DNA from: Pseudomonas entomophila | GTDB lineage: Bacteria > Pseudomonadota > Gammaproteobacteria > Pseudomonadales > Pseudomonadaceae | Length of the DNA stretch: 64,000 bases | Direction of reading: 5' to 3' | Assembly: GCF_023277925.1 (NCBI RefSeq) | Contig: NZ_CP063832.1 | Coordinates: 5,191,501-5,255,500, forward strand | Shown: positions 40,336 through 48,928 of the stretch, in pieces | Layout of the letters: the number at the start of each line of letters is the position of its first letter | Numbering within the stretch: position 1 is the stretch's first letter | The notes under the pieces: model-generated | Seen by the model: the letters and a program-made list of their open reading frames with translations, nothing else | Told to the model about the DNA's origin: nothing | Database searches by the model: none | Translations under genes and position numbers: made by a program

Positions 40336-40833
40336 TCATGCTTCAGGCTCGATCAAGACGATCTCGATCCGTTGATCTCCCGCAGGCCGTCGCCACAATA
40401 CTTCATCTCCTGGCCCGGCCCCCAGCAGCGCCCGTCCCAACGGCGAACCCCAATTGATCAGCCCATGCAGGGCATCGGCCTGATCTTCACCTACCAGTTG
40501 CACCTGGTGCTCCTGGCCACCCTCATCGACAAACCGCACCCGGCTGCCAATCTGCACCTTCTGCGTGGACGTGGCGGCAGGCACCTGTTGTGCGCTCTGC
40601 ACACGGGACGTGAAGTAACGCAGGTCGCGCTCGGTGTCGGCCAGGCGTTGCTGATCGGTGCGATCGCCTTCGGCCAGCAGTTCGCCGTGCAGTGCCTTCA
40701 GCGCGGCCACGCGCTGCTGCAACTGGGCCAGGCCGCTGGCGGTCACATAGTTGGGCTGGTCGCTGACACGCCGCTCCACCGGCTGGCTGGCCTGGGCGGC
40801 GGCCTGGTCCTCGTTGACGAATGCTCGGCTCAT
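40336..40833 (-). CDS. GreA/GreB-family protein (stand-alone Gre-like factor)
   Basis: A 165-aa protein with Gre architecture. An N-terminal extension (MSRAFVNEDQAAAQASQPVERR) leads into NYVTASGLAQLQQRVAAL. A coiled coil follows whose tip reads AEGDRTDQQR, and then a C-terminal FKBP-like domain with INWGSPLGRALLGAGPGDEV, the typical GreA/GreB signature. The tip keeps acidic residues at the two catalytic spacings (D-x-x-D versus D-x-x-E of GreA), so it may stimulate RNA cleavage or compete at the polymerase secondary channel. ATG at 40831-40833 follows GGAGGC. It is distinct from the greA at 7127. Confidence 0.85.
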   Translation of the reverse strand: MSRAFVNEDQAAAQASQPVERRVSDQPNYVTASGLAQLQQRVAALKALHGELLAEGDRTDQQRLADTERDLRYFTSRVQSAQQVPAATSTQKVQIGSRVRFVDEGGQEHQVQLVGEDQADALHGLINWGSPLGRALLGAGPGDEVLWRRPAGDQRIEIVLIEPEA

Positions 40834-40902
40834 GCGGGGCCTCCTTGTGCTGGAGACCATGGTGGCAGGTCACAGGTTGCAGCGGTTGTCCGTTTGCGAC
40901 CT

Positions 40903-41259
40903 CTAGTTGCGACGATAGGCACGGGCGGCGTCGCGGTCCTTTTCCTGCTGCCACTCGCGGTCGCGCTCGTCCCAGTAGCGCTCGCGGTACTCGCGCAGGT
41001 CTTCGTTGGACTGCATGGCGTGACACTGGCGAAAACCGTCGTCCCAGCCGCTTTCGTACTGGCGGTTGTGCAGGTAGCGCGGGACGTCCTTGCGAAAGTC
41101 GCCGGCCATCAGCCCGGCGGCCTGGCGACCGCTGCTGCAGCCGTCCTGGAAACCGTCGGCGTAGGCGGGGGGGTAGCCTTTATTGACCATCTGTTCGTGG
41201 GTGGTTTCACAACCCGCCAGCAGCAACGCGACACACAGCCCCAACCAGTACCGCGACAT
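40903..41259 (-). CDS. Small predicted lipoprotein
   Basis: A 118-aa protein with a lipoprotein signal: MSRYWLGLCVALLLAGCE, lipobox LLAGC, lipidated Cys at residue 17. Residue +2 is Glu, which favours the outer membrane. The mature part is very polar, with repeated GWDDGF/GFQDGC-type Gly-Asp turns and a charged C-terminal helix (REYRERYWDERDREWQQ). ATG at 41259 has AAGGT 9 nt upstream, better than GTG at 41265. I do not recognise the family. Confidence 0.8.
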   Translation of the reverse strand: MSRYWLGLCVALLLAGCETTHEQMVNKGYPPAYADGFQDGCSSGRQAAGLMAGDFRKDVPRYLHNRQYESGWDDGFRQCHAMQSNEDLREYRERYWDERDREWQQEKDRDAARAYRRN

Positions 41260-41349
41260 ATCCACAAGACCTTTGACGTGATGGTGGAAAGTCTAGGGGG
41301 GGAATTGTTGGCGGGATGTCAAAACGCTGTCGAAGGATCGCGGCGGGGC

Positions 41350-41405
41350 TGTTCGCCGGCCAGCCAGCTCCTACGAAGTGCTCTGTAGGAGCCGGCTTGC
41401 CGGTG
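41350..41405. repeat. REP palindrome pair
   Basis: GTTCGCCGGCCAGCCAGCTC and GTAGGAGCCGGCTTGCCGGT form an imperfect inverted pair just past the DUF4105 gene stop. Confidence 0.75.
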
Positions 41406-41410
41406 CACCA

Positions 41411-43264
41411 TCAGTACTGGTACCACTTCAATTCCAGCATCACCTCGTTCTGTGCCGTAGCCAACTGGCTGAACTGCCGCGAAGCGCTCAACCTCAGCCC
41501 GAGATTCTGGCTGATCTCCCACTGCTGGTTCAGGCTCACGCTGCGTCGCACCTCGCCATTGGTGAAATAGTCACCCTTGGCTTCCAGGGTCAGGTTGCCC
41601 AGCCCGTTGCGCCACAGCAGCCCACCATTGAACCCGGCCGCCGGCGAGACGAACTCGGCGAAGTCGTTGTGGTGTTCCACCCGTACCGTCCCCAGGGCGA
41701 AGCCGAGCAGGTCGTCGCTCAGTTGCCAGGTTCCGCCGGCGCCGCCGTTGACGTGGCTGACCAGCACCTCGTCGGCATGCTTGCCCGGCACCCGTTCCAG
41801 CCCACCGGCGACCTGCCACGACCACGGTTTGAGCAGCGCGTTGCGTGGCGTCAGCGAGCGGATGGTGGCCAGGTCCAGGCGCTGCACCTGCCAGTCGTTG
41901 CCCTCGTACTGGCGCAGCTTGAGCTGGAGGATCTCGATCTGGGCGCCGAGCGGGAAACCGTACAGGTTGTCGTTGAGGTCGTGGTAGGCCATGCGCAGGC
42001 CATATTCAGCGAAGGCGCGGTCCTCGCGGGTACCCACGCCCAGTTGCCAGGTGCGCGACTGGTGGCCGTCTTCCGGCAGCCCCGGGCGCTCTATCTGCAG
42101 AGGCGGCGGCGGGTTGCGGTTGATCGCCTTGAGCAGCTCGAAGCTGCGCGCGGCCTGGCCGGCGTCGCGCTCCTGGCCATTGGCCCGGTAACGCTCCAGG
42201 CGGTAGGCGGCGTCCTGCACCAGCGCCTGACGGTCGCGGGGCAGGGCAGTGAAGTCGGGGCTTTGCAGATGGCCGGTGTCGGCGCTGATGGCCAGCACTT
42301 GCTGTTGCTCGGCGTGGTCAAGTGGTTCGGCGCGGGCCAGCAGCTCGCGTTCGCGGGAGGGGCGGTAGCGCACGTCGGTGACCAGCCCGGATTGCTTGAC
42401 CGCCTTGACGGTGTCGGTGGGGATGGCGGTCAGCGGGAACTGCGAAGTCAGGTCCAGGCTCGGGCGCGCCACCTGCAGCAGTTCCAGCAGGCGGTAGGAG
42501 CAGTTCTCGTCGAAGAAGAAGTAGTCGAACTTGATCTGCTTGAGTTCCCACACATGCTCGACCATGCGCCCGGTCTCTTGCGGGGTCAGGTCCAGCTGGT
42601 ACTCCCACAGGTCACGGTTCTCCAGGCTGCGGTACTCGGAGAGTTTCTCCTGGTAGGGCATCATCGCGAACAGGCCCGGGTAGCCGCCCATCAGGCCTTT
42701 CCAGGCGTAGAGGATGCTGTTGTCGCTGCCTTCGATGTAGGCACCGAAGTTGATCGCGTAGCTCAGCAGTGTCGTGTCGTCGCGGCGGGTATTGGACTGG
42801 TCGATGCGCAGCAGCGTGTGGCCGAACATCGACGAAGGGCTGTTGAGGTAGGCGGCCGGGAAGATCAGCGCCGTGCTGTGCGGGTCGATGGACGTGTACC
42901 AGGTGTTGAATTCCTGGCAGTCCGGGCGAGGCAGGTCGTTCAGCGCCAATTGCTCGCGCAGCCAGCGGGTGCGGGCCGGAAATACGCATTGGGGGTGCTT
43001 GTCGCCGAGGCTCGCCGGGGCGTACAGCGCCGCCACCGTGGCCGCGAGCTCCTGGTCGGGATGGTGGGCGCCATCTTCGGCGAGGAAGAAGCGCGGGTCA
43101 TCCACATAGCTGCGCCAACCGCCGAGCTTGGCGGTCTCGTAGTGGCCCAGGGCGATCCAGTAGGGCGTGGCCGCCAGCTGCTGCGCGCGGGCAGGGTCGA
43201 TCTGTGGTGCGGCGTGAAGCGGGGCGCTGACCAGTAGCGCCAGGGATGCGAGGCGTTTGAGCAT
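41411..43264 (-). CDS. DUF4105 (Lnb N-terminal domain) envelope protein
   Basis: A 617-aa exported protein. The signal peptide MLKRLASLALLVSAPLHA is followed by a large DUF4105/Lnb_N domain with PSSMFGHTLLRID (His) and FDYFFFDENCSYRLLELL (Asn-Cys). The last 200 residues have alternating hydrophobic strands and finish LELKWYQY with a terminal aromatic, as in outer-membrane beta-barrels. I infer a periplasmic domain joined to a barrel. The conserved His and Cys could form an NlpC/papain-like active site, but this is unproven. ATG at 43264 follows AGGAAG at 12 nt. TTG at 43273 is an alternative start. Confidence 0.8.
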   Translation of the reverse strand: MLKRLASLALLVSAPLHAAPQIDPARAQQLAATPYWIALGHYETAKLGGWRSYVDDPRFFLAEDGAHHPDQELAATVAALYAPASLGDKHPQCVFPARTRWLREQLALNDLPRPDCQEFNTWYTSIDPHSTALIFPAAYLNSPSSMFGHTLLRIDQSNTRRDDTTLLSYAINFGAYIEGSDNSILYAWKGLMGGYPGLFAMMPYQEKLSEYRSLENRDLWEYQLDLTPQETGRMVEHVWELKQIKFDYFFFDENCSYRLLELLQVARPSLDLTSQFPLTAIPTDTVKAVKQSGLVTDVRYRPSRERELLARAEPLDHAEQQQVLAISADTGHLQSPDFTALPRDRQALVQDAAYRLERYRANGQERDAGQAARSFELLKAINRNPPPPLQIERPGLPEDGHQSRTWQLGVGTREDRAFAEYGLRMAYHDLNDNLYGFPLGAQIEILQLKLRQYEGNDWQVQRLDLATIRSLTPRNALLKPWSWQVAGGLERVPGKHADEVLVSHVNGGAGGTWQLSDDLLGFALGTVRVEHHNDFAEFVSPAAGFNGGLLWRNGLGNLTLEAKGDYFTNGEVRRSVSLNQQWEISQNLGLRLSASRQFSQLATAQNEVMLELKWYQY

Positions 43265-43309
43265 GTCGGGCAACTACTTCCTGATGATGCCGAAAGATGA
43301 ATCGCCAAG

Positions 43310-43331
43310 CCCGCCCCGGTGCCGGGGCGGG
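43310..43331. terminator. GC-rich hairpin between the DUF3015 and DUF4105 genes
   Basis: CCCGCCCCGG-TG-CCGGGGCGGG lies 12 bp after the DUF3015 stop. There is no T-run on the minus strand, so termination is uncertain. Confidence 0.55.
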
Positions 43332-43342
43332 AGGCGTGGGGC

Positions 43343-43831
43343 TCAAGCCTCGGTGGCGTACTTGGCCAGTTGCGGGTCGCGCTTGAGCACGGCCAGGGTG
43401 TTGCTGTGGACCGCTTCAGCCGTCACGTTGGCGCTGCTGAAGATCTGCTGGAAGTGCTCGTGGGTGACGGCGGCGAAGTGCGCGCGGTCTTCAGGTGCCA
43501 CGCCCAGGACCACGGCGTAGGTGGTCAGGGCTTCGCCCTGGCCCTTGGCCATGTCCTCGGACAGTTCGTTCATCATGCCATTCATGGCGAACCAGGACTT
43601 GCCGCCATAGGTGAGGGAGGCCTTGGTCGAGCAGCCGTTGGTGCCCGAGGTCATGCCGAAGGTTGCGTTGCCGGAGGTGCCGTTGGTGGTGGAAGCAAGG
43701 AAGTGGGCCGGTGTACCGCGCTGGCCCTCGAACAGCATGTTGCCCCAGCCGCAATTCGGGCCGCCCGGCGCTTCGGCCATGGCGTTGATCGAGACTGCGG
43801 CGAACAGGGTACCCAGAAGAATCCGTTTCAT
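43343..43831 (-). CDS. DUF3015 family exported protein
   Basis: A 162-aa secreted protein. Signal peptide MKRILLGTLFAAVSINAMA is followed by GPNCGWGNMLFEGQRGTP, TTNGTSGNATFGMTSGTNGC (two Cys likely form a disulfide) and ALTTYAVVLGV, all typical of DUF3015. ATG at 43829-43831 is preceded by an AATGAGAACAACGCT leader. Members are probably periplasmic and have no known activity. It lies in the same orientation 78 bp upstream of the DUF4105 gene. Confidence 0.88.
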   Translation of the reverse strand: MKRILLGTLFAAVSINAMAEAPGGPNCGWGNMLFEGQRGTPAHFLASTTNGTSGNATFGMTSGTNGCSTKASLTYGGKSWFAMNGMMNELSEDMAKGQGEALTTYAVVLGVAPEDRAHFAAVTHEHFQQIFSSANVTAEAVHSNTLAVLKRDPQLAKYATEA

Positions 43832-44085
43832 AGCGTTGTTCTCATTCTCAAGTGGCATACCAATGGTCAGGGTTCTGGCAACGCGGTTGCCAGGTCGGAA
43901 AGGCCCTACGGCCCCCCGCGCAGTTTGGAGTTTAGGCACGATCCAAAGGTTGCGTTGTTTATTGCGAAAAATTGCTTGCGTGACGGGCCTTGATGGACAG
44001 CGACATAAAGTCCCGCGGAGCCTTGCCGCTGCGCGCTGGCAGCGCCAGAATGCGGTCATCCGCCCCGCCGAAGTAAGGAAACCCA

Positions 44086-46524
44086 ATGCCCGATCCTGTC
44101 GCCTCGCGCCTGCGTCTCGCGCCCGAAGCCCTGACCCGGCGTTTCTCCGCTGAACAGTTTGCCTTCTCCAACACCGATGATCTGGAGCCGTTTCGTGGTG
44201 TCCTGGGCCAGGAGCGTGCCGTCGAGGCCCTGCAGTTCGGCGTGGCCATGCCGCGCCCCGGTTACAACGTTTATGTGATGGGCGAGCCGGGCACTGGCCG
44301 GTTCTCGTTCGTGAAGCGTTATCTCAAAGCCGAAGGCAAGCGCCAGCACACGCCCGCCGACTGGCTCTACGTGAACAATTTCGAGGAATCTCGCGAGCCC
44401 CGCGCGCTGGAGTTGCCGGCCGGCAGCGCCAACGAGTTCATCAGCGACATGAACGGGCTGATCGACAACCTGCTGGCGACCTTCCCGGCGGTGTTCGAGC
44501 ACCCCTCCTACCAGCAGAAGAAAAGCGCCATCGACCGCGCCTTCAACCAGCGCTACGACCGTGCCCTGGATGTCATCGAGCGCGCTTCGCTGGAAAGGGA
44601 CGTGGCCCTGTATCGCGACAGCAGCAACGTCGCCTTCACACCGATGGGCGATGGCAAAGCGCTGGACGAAGCCGAGTTCGCCCAATTGCCGGAAGAGGTG
44701 CGTGAGCGCTTCCACGAGGACATCGCCGAGCTCGAGGAGCGTTTGAACGAAGAGCTGTCGAGCCTGCCGCAATGGAAGCGTGAGTCGAACAATCAACTGC
44801 GCCAGCTCAACGAAGAGACCATTACCCTGGCCTTACAGCCCCTGCTGGCGCCGCTGTCGCAGAAGTACGCGGAAAACGCCGCGGTTTGCGCCTACCTGCA
44901 GTCCGTCCAGCTGAACCTGCTGCGCACCGTGGTCGAGCAACTGGTCGACGACAGCAAGACCGACGCCGTGGCGCGCAAGATGCTCGAGGAGCAGTACGCC
45001 CCCAACCTGGTCGTCGGGCACCCCCACAAGGGCGGCGCACCCGTGGTGTTCGAACCGCACCCGACCTACGACAACCTGTTCGGGCGGATCGAATACAGCA
45101 CCGACCAGGGCGCGTTGTACACCTCTTATCGCCAGTTGCGCGCGGGGGCCTTGCACCGTGCCAACGGCGGCTTCCTGATTCTCGAAGCCGAGAAGATGCT
45201 CAGTGAGCCGTTCGTCTGGGACGCCCTCAAGCGCGCCCTGCAGTCGCGCAAGCTGAAGATGGAGTCGCCGTTGGGCGAACTGGGGCGGGTCGCCACGGTC
45301 AGCCTCACGCCGCAGATGATCCCGCTCAACGTCAAGCTGGTGATCATCGGTTCGCGTCAGCTGTACTACGCGCTACAGGATCACGACTCGGACTTCCAGG
45401 AGATGTTCCGGGTGCTGGTCGACTTCGACGAAGACATGCCCATGGTCGACGAGAACCTGGAGCAGTTCGCCCAGCTGTTGCGCACCCGCACCAACGAAGA
45501 GGGCATGGCGCCGCTGACCAGCGACGCGGTGGCGCGCCTGGCCACCTACAGCGCACGCCTGGCGGAGAACCAGTCCCGGCTTTCGGCACGCATCGGCGAC
45601 CTGTTCCAGCTGGTCAGCGAGGCGGACTTCATCCGCCAGCTGGCCAATGAAACCATGACCGATGCCGGGCACATCGAACGGGCGCTCAAGGCCAAGGCCA
45701 CGCGCACCGGGCGCGTGTCGCAGCGGGTGCTCGACGACATGCTCGCCGGCATCATCCTGATCGACACCGAAGGGGCGGCCATTGGCAAGTGCAATGGCTT
45801 GACCGTGCTGGAGGTCGGCGACTCGGCGTTCGGCATGCCGGCGCGGATCTCCGCCACCGTCTACCCGGGCGGCAGCGGCATCGTAGACATCGAGCGCGAG
45901 GTGAACCTGGGGCAGCCGATCCACTCCAAGGGCGTGATGATCCTCACCGGGTACCTGGGCAGCCGCTATGCCCAGGAATTCCCCCTGGCGATCTCGGCGA
46001 GCATCGCCCTGGAGCAATCGTACGGCTACGTCGACGGCGATAGCGCCTCGCTGGGTGAGGCCTGCACCTTGATCTCGGCATTGTCGCGCACGCCGCTCAA
46101 GCAGTGCTTCGCCATCACCGGCTCGATCAACCAGTTCGGTGAAGTGCAGGCAGTGGGTGGGGTGAACGAGAAGATCGAAGGTTTCTTCCGCCTCTGCGAG
46201 GCCCGTGGGCTGACCGGTGAGCAAGGGGTGATCATCCCGCGGGCAAACGTCGCCACACTGATGCTCGACGAGCGCGTGCTGCAGGCGGTCGAGGCCGGGC
46301 AGTTCCATGTCTACGCCGTGAGCCAGGCCGACGAAGCCCTGAGCCTGCTGGTGGGCGAGGAGGCCGGTGCCTTGGACGACAAGGGCGAGTTCGCCGAAGG
46401 CAGTGTCAACGCACGGGTGGTGGAACGCCTGCGGGTGATCGCCGAGATGATCGGCGAGGAAGAGATCAAGGAAGCCGAGAAGGAGCGGCTGGAAGAGGTC
46501 ATCGCCCAGGGCAAGCCCGCCTGA
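44086..46524 (+). CDS. Lon-like ATP-dependent Ser-Lys protease (LonB/YcbZ type)
   Basis: An 812-aa protein. The N-terminal P-loop region reads MGEPGTGRFSF, where the Walker A Lys is Arg, as in the divergent YcbZ-like group. A long helical insertion and a second AAA-like region follow. The C-terminal Lon proteolytic domain has the catalytic Ser at 653 (DGDSAS) and Lys at 696 (GGVNEK), 43 residues apart exactly as Ser679-Lys722 in E. coli Lon. ATG follows AGTAAGGAAACCC. It is likely a cytoplasmic protease with unknown substrates. Nucleotide use must rely on the altered P-loop or the second module. Confidence 0.9.
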   Translation: MPDPVASRLRLAPEALTRRFSAEQFAFSNTDDLEPFRGVLGQERAVEALQFGVAMPRPGYNVYVMGEPGTGRFSFVKRYLKAEGKRQHTPADWLYVNNFEESREPRALELPAGSANEFISDMNGLIDNLLATFPAVFEHPSYQQKKSAIDRAFNQRYDRALDVIERASLERDVALYRDSSNVAFTPMGDGKALDEAEFAQLPEEVRERFHEDIAELEERLNEELSSLPQWKRESNNQLRQLNEETITLALQPLLAPLSQKYAENAAVCAYLQSVQLNLLRTVVEQLVDDSKTDAVARKMLEEQYAPNLVVGHPHKGGAPVVFEPHPTYDNLFGRIEYSTDQGALYTSYRQLRAGALHRANGGFLILEAEKMLSEPFVWDALKRALQSRKLKMESPLGELGRVATVSLTPQMIPLNVKLVIIGSRQLYYALQDHDSDFQEMFRVLVDFDEDMPMVDENLEQFAQLLRTRTNEEGMAPLTSDAVARLATYSARLAENQSRLSARIGDLFQLVSEADFIRQLANETMTDAGHIERALKAKATRTGRVSQRVLDDMLAGIILIDTEGAAIGKCNGLTVLEVGDSAFGMPARISATVYPGGSGIVDIEREVNLGQPIHSKGVMILTGYLGSRYAQEFPLAISASIALEQSYGYVDGDSASLGEACTLISALSRTPLKQCFAITGSINQFGEVQAVGGVNEKIEGFFRLCEARGLTGEQGVIIPRANVATLMLDERVLQAVEAGQFHVYAVSQADEALSLLVGEEAGALDDKGEFAEGSVNARVVERLRVIAEMIGEEEIKEAEKERLEEVIAQGKPA

Positions 46525-46530
46525 GTCAAT

Positions 46531-46576
46531 AAAACGGCGCTGGCGGCCAAGTGCTACCGTTCAGCGCCGGTTTTCT
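46531..46576 (+). terminator. Terminator of the Lon-like protease gene
   Basis: AAAACGGCGCTG and CAGCGCCGGTTTT pair with one bulged base around a 20-nt loop, starting 6 bp after the stop. Confidence 0.75.
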
Positions 46577-46686
46577 AACTTTTTCACAGGTCGGCTAAAG
46601 TGGAACTTAGGGACGGTATCAGGGTTCAGGATGGAAACAGCCCGACGCTTGCGGGCTGAACAGGGCTTCACAGAGGGGACGCCGCC

Positions 46687-47025
46687 ATGCGCAACCTCAG
46701 CCTCACCCGCCAGTGCCTGGGCCTGGTGACCCGCATCGAATGCTGCATTCGTCCATTGGCCGGCGACAACGGCATGTGGACCTTGCTCTTCGCCGCCGGC
46801 ATGGCCGGCGAACAACCCTCGGCGATCAAGGCCCAGGGGCCGTTCCATGGCCCGCTGGTGGCCGAGTCGGTGATGAACGCCATCGTCGACAGCCTCACCC
46901 TCCATGGTTATCAGGTCGCGCAAGACCCGCAGATCTGGTGCCTGCACCTGCAGGCGCAACTGCGCAAGATCAACGGCGAGCGCTGCCGGAATCTGGGGGA
47001 CTACCAGTTCCACCCGGAAACCTGA
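46687..47025 (+). CDS. Conserved hypothetical protein (112 aa)
   Basis: A soluble 112-aa protein that I do not recognise. It has RIECCIRPLAGDNGMWTLLFAAGMAGEQ, a central acidic/helical part (LVAESVMNAIVDSLTLHGY), and a Trp/Cys-containing C-terminus (IWCLHLQAQLRKINGER). ATG is preceded by AGAGGGGAC. It lies between the Lon-like protease and yqhA, each separated by a hairpin or REP, so it is probably its own transcription unit. Confidence 0.75.
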   Translation: MRNLSLTRQCLGLVTRIECCIRPLAGDNGMWTLLFAAGMAGEQPSAIKAQGPFHGPLVAESVMNAIVDSLTLHGYQVAQDPQIWCLHLQAQLRKINGERCRNLGDYQFHPET

Positions 47026-47039
47026 ATATCACGCATTTC

Positions 47040-47101
47040 GTAGGCGCCAGCCTTGCTGGCGAACCTCAGCAGCCCGGTTCGCCAGCAAGGCTGGCGCCTA
47101 C
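47040..47101. repeat. Palindromic repeat
   Basis: GTAGGCGCCAGCCTTGCTGG and CCAGCAAGGCTGGCGCCTAC are perfect inverted copies around a short spacer. It is a variant of the REP arms elsewhere and may end the 112-aa gene transcript. Confidence 0.85.
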
Positions 47102-47198
47102 AGGCATATCGCGAAACGACCGCAGGCTTTTGCTGTCACAGGTGGCTGGCTATACTCGCGCCCGCTTTTCCAGTCACCTCAAGAGTCCCTAACTGTCC

Positions 47199-47687
47199 AT
47201 GGAACGTATCCTCGAAAATGCGATGTACGCCTCGCGCTGGCTGCTCGCCCCCATCTACTTCGGCCTCTCGCTGGGCCTGCTGGCACTGGCGCTGAAGTTC
47301 TTCCAGGAGATCATCCATGTCCTGCCCAATGTCTTCACCCTGGCCGAGGCGGACCTGGTCCTGGTGATCCTGTCACTGATCGACATGTCGCTGGTCGGTG
47401 GCCTGTTGGTGATGGTGATGATCTCGGGCTACGAGAACTTCGTTTCGCAATTGGACATCGACGACAGCAAGGAGAAACTGAGCTGGCTCGGCAAGATGGA
47501 CTCCTCGTCGCTGAAGATGAAAGTCGCAGCGTCGATCGTCGCCATCTCCTCGATCCACCTGCTGCGGGTGTTCATGGATGCGCAGAACATCTCCACCGAT
47601 TACCTGATGTGGTACGTGATCATCCACATGACCTTCGTTGTCTCGGCGTTCGTCATGGGTTATCTGGACCGGATCACCAAGCACTGA
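47199..47687 (+). CDS. yqhA: YqhA/UPF0114 family membrane protein
   Basis: A 162-aa inner-membrane protein with four hydrophobic segments: [60 protein letters not shown] and [20 protein letters not shown]. The invariant family text [21 protein letters not shown] is cut here to its core, [10 protein letters not shown], at about residues 77-86. The function of the family is unknown. It is monocistronic between two REP elements. Confidence 0.92.
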   Translation: MERILENAMYASRWLLAPIYFGLSLGLLALALKFFQEIIHVLPNVFTLAEADLVLVILSLIDMSLVGGLLVMVMISGYENFVSQLDIDDSKEKLSWLGKMDSSSLKMKVAASIVAISSIHLLRVFMDAQNISTDYLMWYVIIHMTFVVSAFVMGYLDRITKH

Positions 47688-47691
47688 TCCG

Positions 47692-47753
47692 TTGTAGGAG
47701 CCAGTTTGCTGGCGAACCGGTCAGCAGGGTTCGCCAGCAAGCTGGCTGCTACG
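47692..47753. repeat. Palindromic REP-like repeat
   Basis: TTGTAGGAGCCAGTTTGCTG and CAGCAAGCTGGCTGCTACGG form an imperfect inverted pair downstream of yqhA. Confidence 0.75.
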
Positions 47754-47842
47754 GAAGTTTGCGATGGGCGGTGGCTTGCACTTTTGTCGATGCTGTATAA
47801 AAAATGAGCACTCATGCGTGGTTCCCGCAGCGAGGTACGCCC

Positions 47843-48148
47843 ATGAACCTGCATCAGCTCAATACCGAGGCCAGGGCCGGCCATGTCGACGAACTCAACC
47901 TGATCGCCATCGAAGGTGGTGATTACCTGCTCGAAGCCCGGGTCAAGGGCCGTGCCCACCCTCTGGATGATGCCCGTGGCAAGCGCCTGCGCGTGCACTC
48001 GGTCGAGGATGCACGGCAACTCCTGCAATCGCTTCCCCTGCTGTCGATGAACCTGGTGCACTGGTCCGTGCAGGACGAGATGTGTGGCTTGGGCACGCAC
48101 CCGGAAGAAGACCTCAAGGTCCCGATTTCCCAGCGTTCGGCCTGGTAG
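47843..48148 (+). CDS. DUF6482-like small protein
   Basis: A 101-aa soluble protein. The core NLIAIEGGDYLLEARVKG and the helix VEDARQLLQSLPLLSMNLVHWSVQDEMCG resemble the DUF6482 group common in pseudomonads, recalled without a search. ATG at 47843 is preceded by GAGGT. It lies 87 bp before the FKBP gene on the same strand. The function is unknown. Confidence 0.75.
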   Translation: MNLHQLNTEARAGHVDELNLIAIEGGDYLLEARVKGRAHPLDDARGKRLRVHSVEDARQLLQSLPLLSMNLVHWSVQDEMCGLGTHPEEDLKVPISQRSAW

Positions 48149-48234
48149 CTGCTTCGCGCCGCGCCAGTGTGCTAGGCTGCTCGCCCTTTTCATCAAGGGC
48201 GCGGATGCAGTGCGCCCTTCAGTGGAGCAAGCCC

Positions 48235-48852
48235 ATGTCCGAACTCAACCTGTCCACCGACGAAACCCGCGTCAGCTACGGCATCGGCCGCCAGCTGGGC
48301 GGCCAACTGCGTGACAACCCGCCACCAGGCGTCAACCTGGAGGCCATCGTGGCCGGCCTGACCGACGCCTTCAACGGCGCCGACAGCCGTGTCAGCGAAG
48401 CCGACCTGTCGGCGGCTTTCAAAGTCATCCGCGAAGTGATGCAAGCCGAAGCCGCAGCCAAGGCTGAAGCCGCTGCTGCCGTTGGCAAGGAATTCCTGGC
48501 TGACAACGCCAAGCGCGAAGGCATCGTCACCCTGGCCTCGGGCCTGCAATACGAAGTGCTGACCGCAGGCGAGGGCGCCAAGCCTTCGCGCGAAGACAAC
48601 GTGCGCACCCACTACCACGGCACCCTGATCGACGGCACTGTGTTCGACAGCTCCTACGAGCGTGGCCAGCCGGCTGAATTCCCGGTGGGTGGCGTGATCG
48701 CTGGCTGGACCGAAGCCCTGCAACTGATGAACGCCGGTAGCAAATGGCGCCTGTACGTGCCAAGCGAGCTGGCTTACGGCGCCCAAGGCGTTGGCAGCAT
48801 CCCGCCGCACAGCGTGCTGGTGTTCGACGTCGAGCTGCTCGACGTTCTGTAA
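48235..48852 (+). CDS. fklB: FKBP-type peptidyl-prolyl isomerase (FklB/FKBP22 type)
   Basis: A 205-aa isomerase assisting proline-limited folding. The N-terminal helical dimerisation domain (STDETRVSYGIGRQLGGQL) is followed by a long Ala/Glu helix and a C-terminal FKBP domain. The active-site text includes HYHGTLIDGTVFDSSYERG, VIAGWTEALQLM and LAYGAQGVGSIPPHSVLVFDVEL. No signal peptide precedes ATG at 48235, so it is cytoplasmic or of FklB type. A REP pair ends the unit. Confidence 0.92.
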   Translation: MSELNLSTDETRVSYGIGRQLGGQLRDNPPPGVNLEAIVAGLTDAFNGADSRVSEADLSAAFKVIREVMQAEAAAKAEAAAAVGKEFLADNAKREGIVTLASGLQYEVLTAGEGAKPSREDNVRTHYHGTLIDGTVFDSSYERGQPAEFPVGGVIAGWTEALQLMNAGSKWRLYVPSELAYGAQGVGSIPPHSVLVFDVELLDVL

Positions 48853-48858
48853 TGCCCC

Positions 48859-48923
48859 GTTCGCCGGCAAGCCGGCTCCTACCGATGGCGAATACCTAGC
48901 GTAGGAGCCGGCTTGCCGGCGAA
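48859..48923. repeat. REP palindrome pair
   Basis: GTTCGCCGGCAAGCCGGCTC and GAGCCGGCTTGCCGGCGAA are near-perfect mirror copies between convergent genes ending at 48852 and 48929. Confidence 0.9.
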
Positions 48924-48928
48924 GCTCT

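Noticed and set aside
47804..47842. Upstream in-frame start for the 101-aa protein
   Set aside because: ATG at 47804 has no ribosome site and its extra 13 residues look random, whereas ATG at 47843 has GAGGT upstream.
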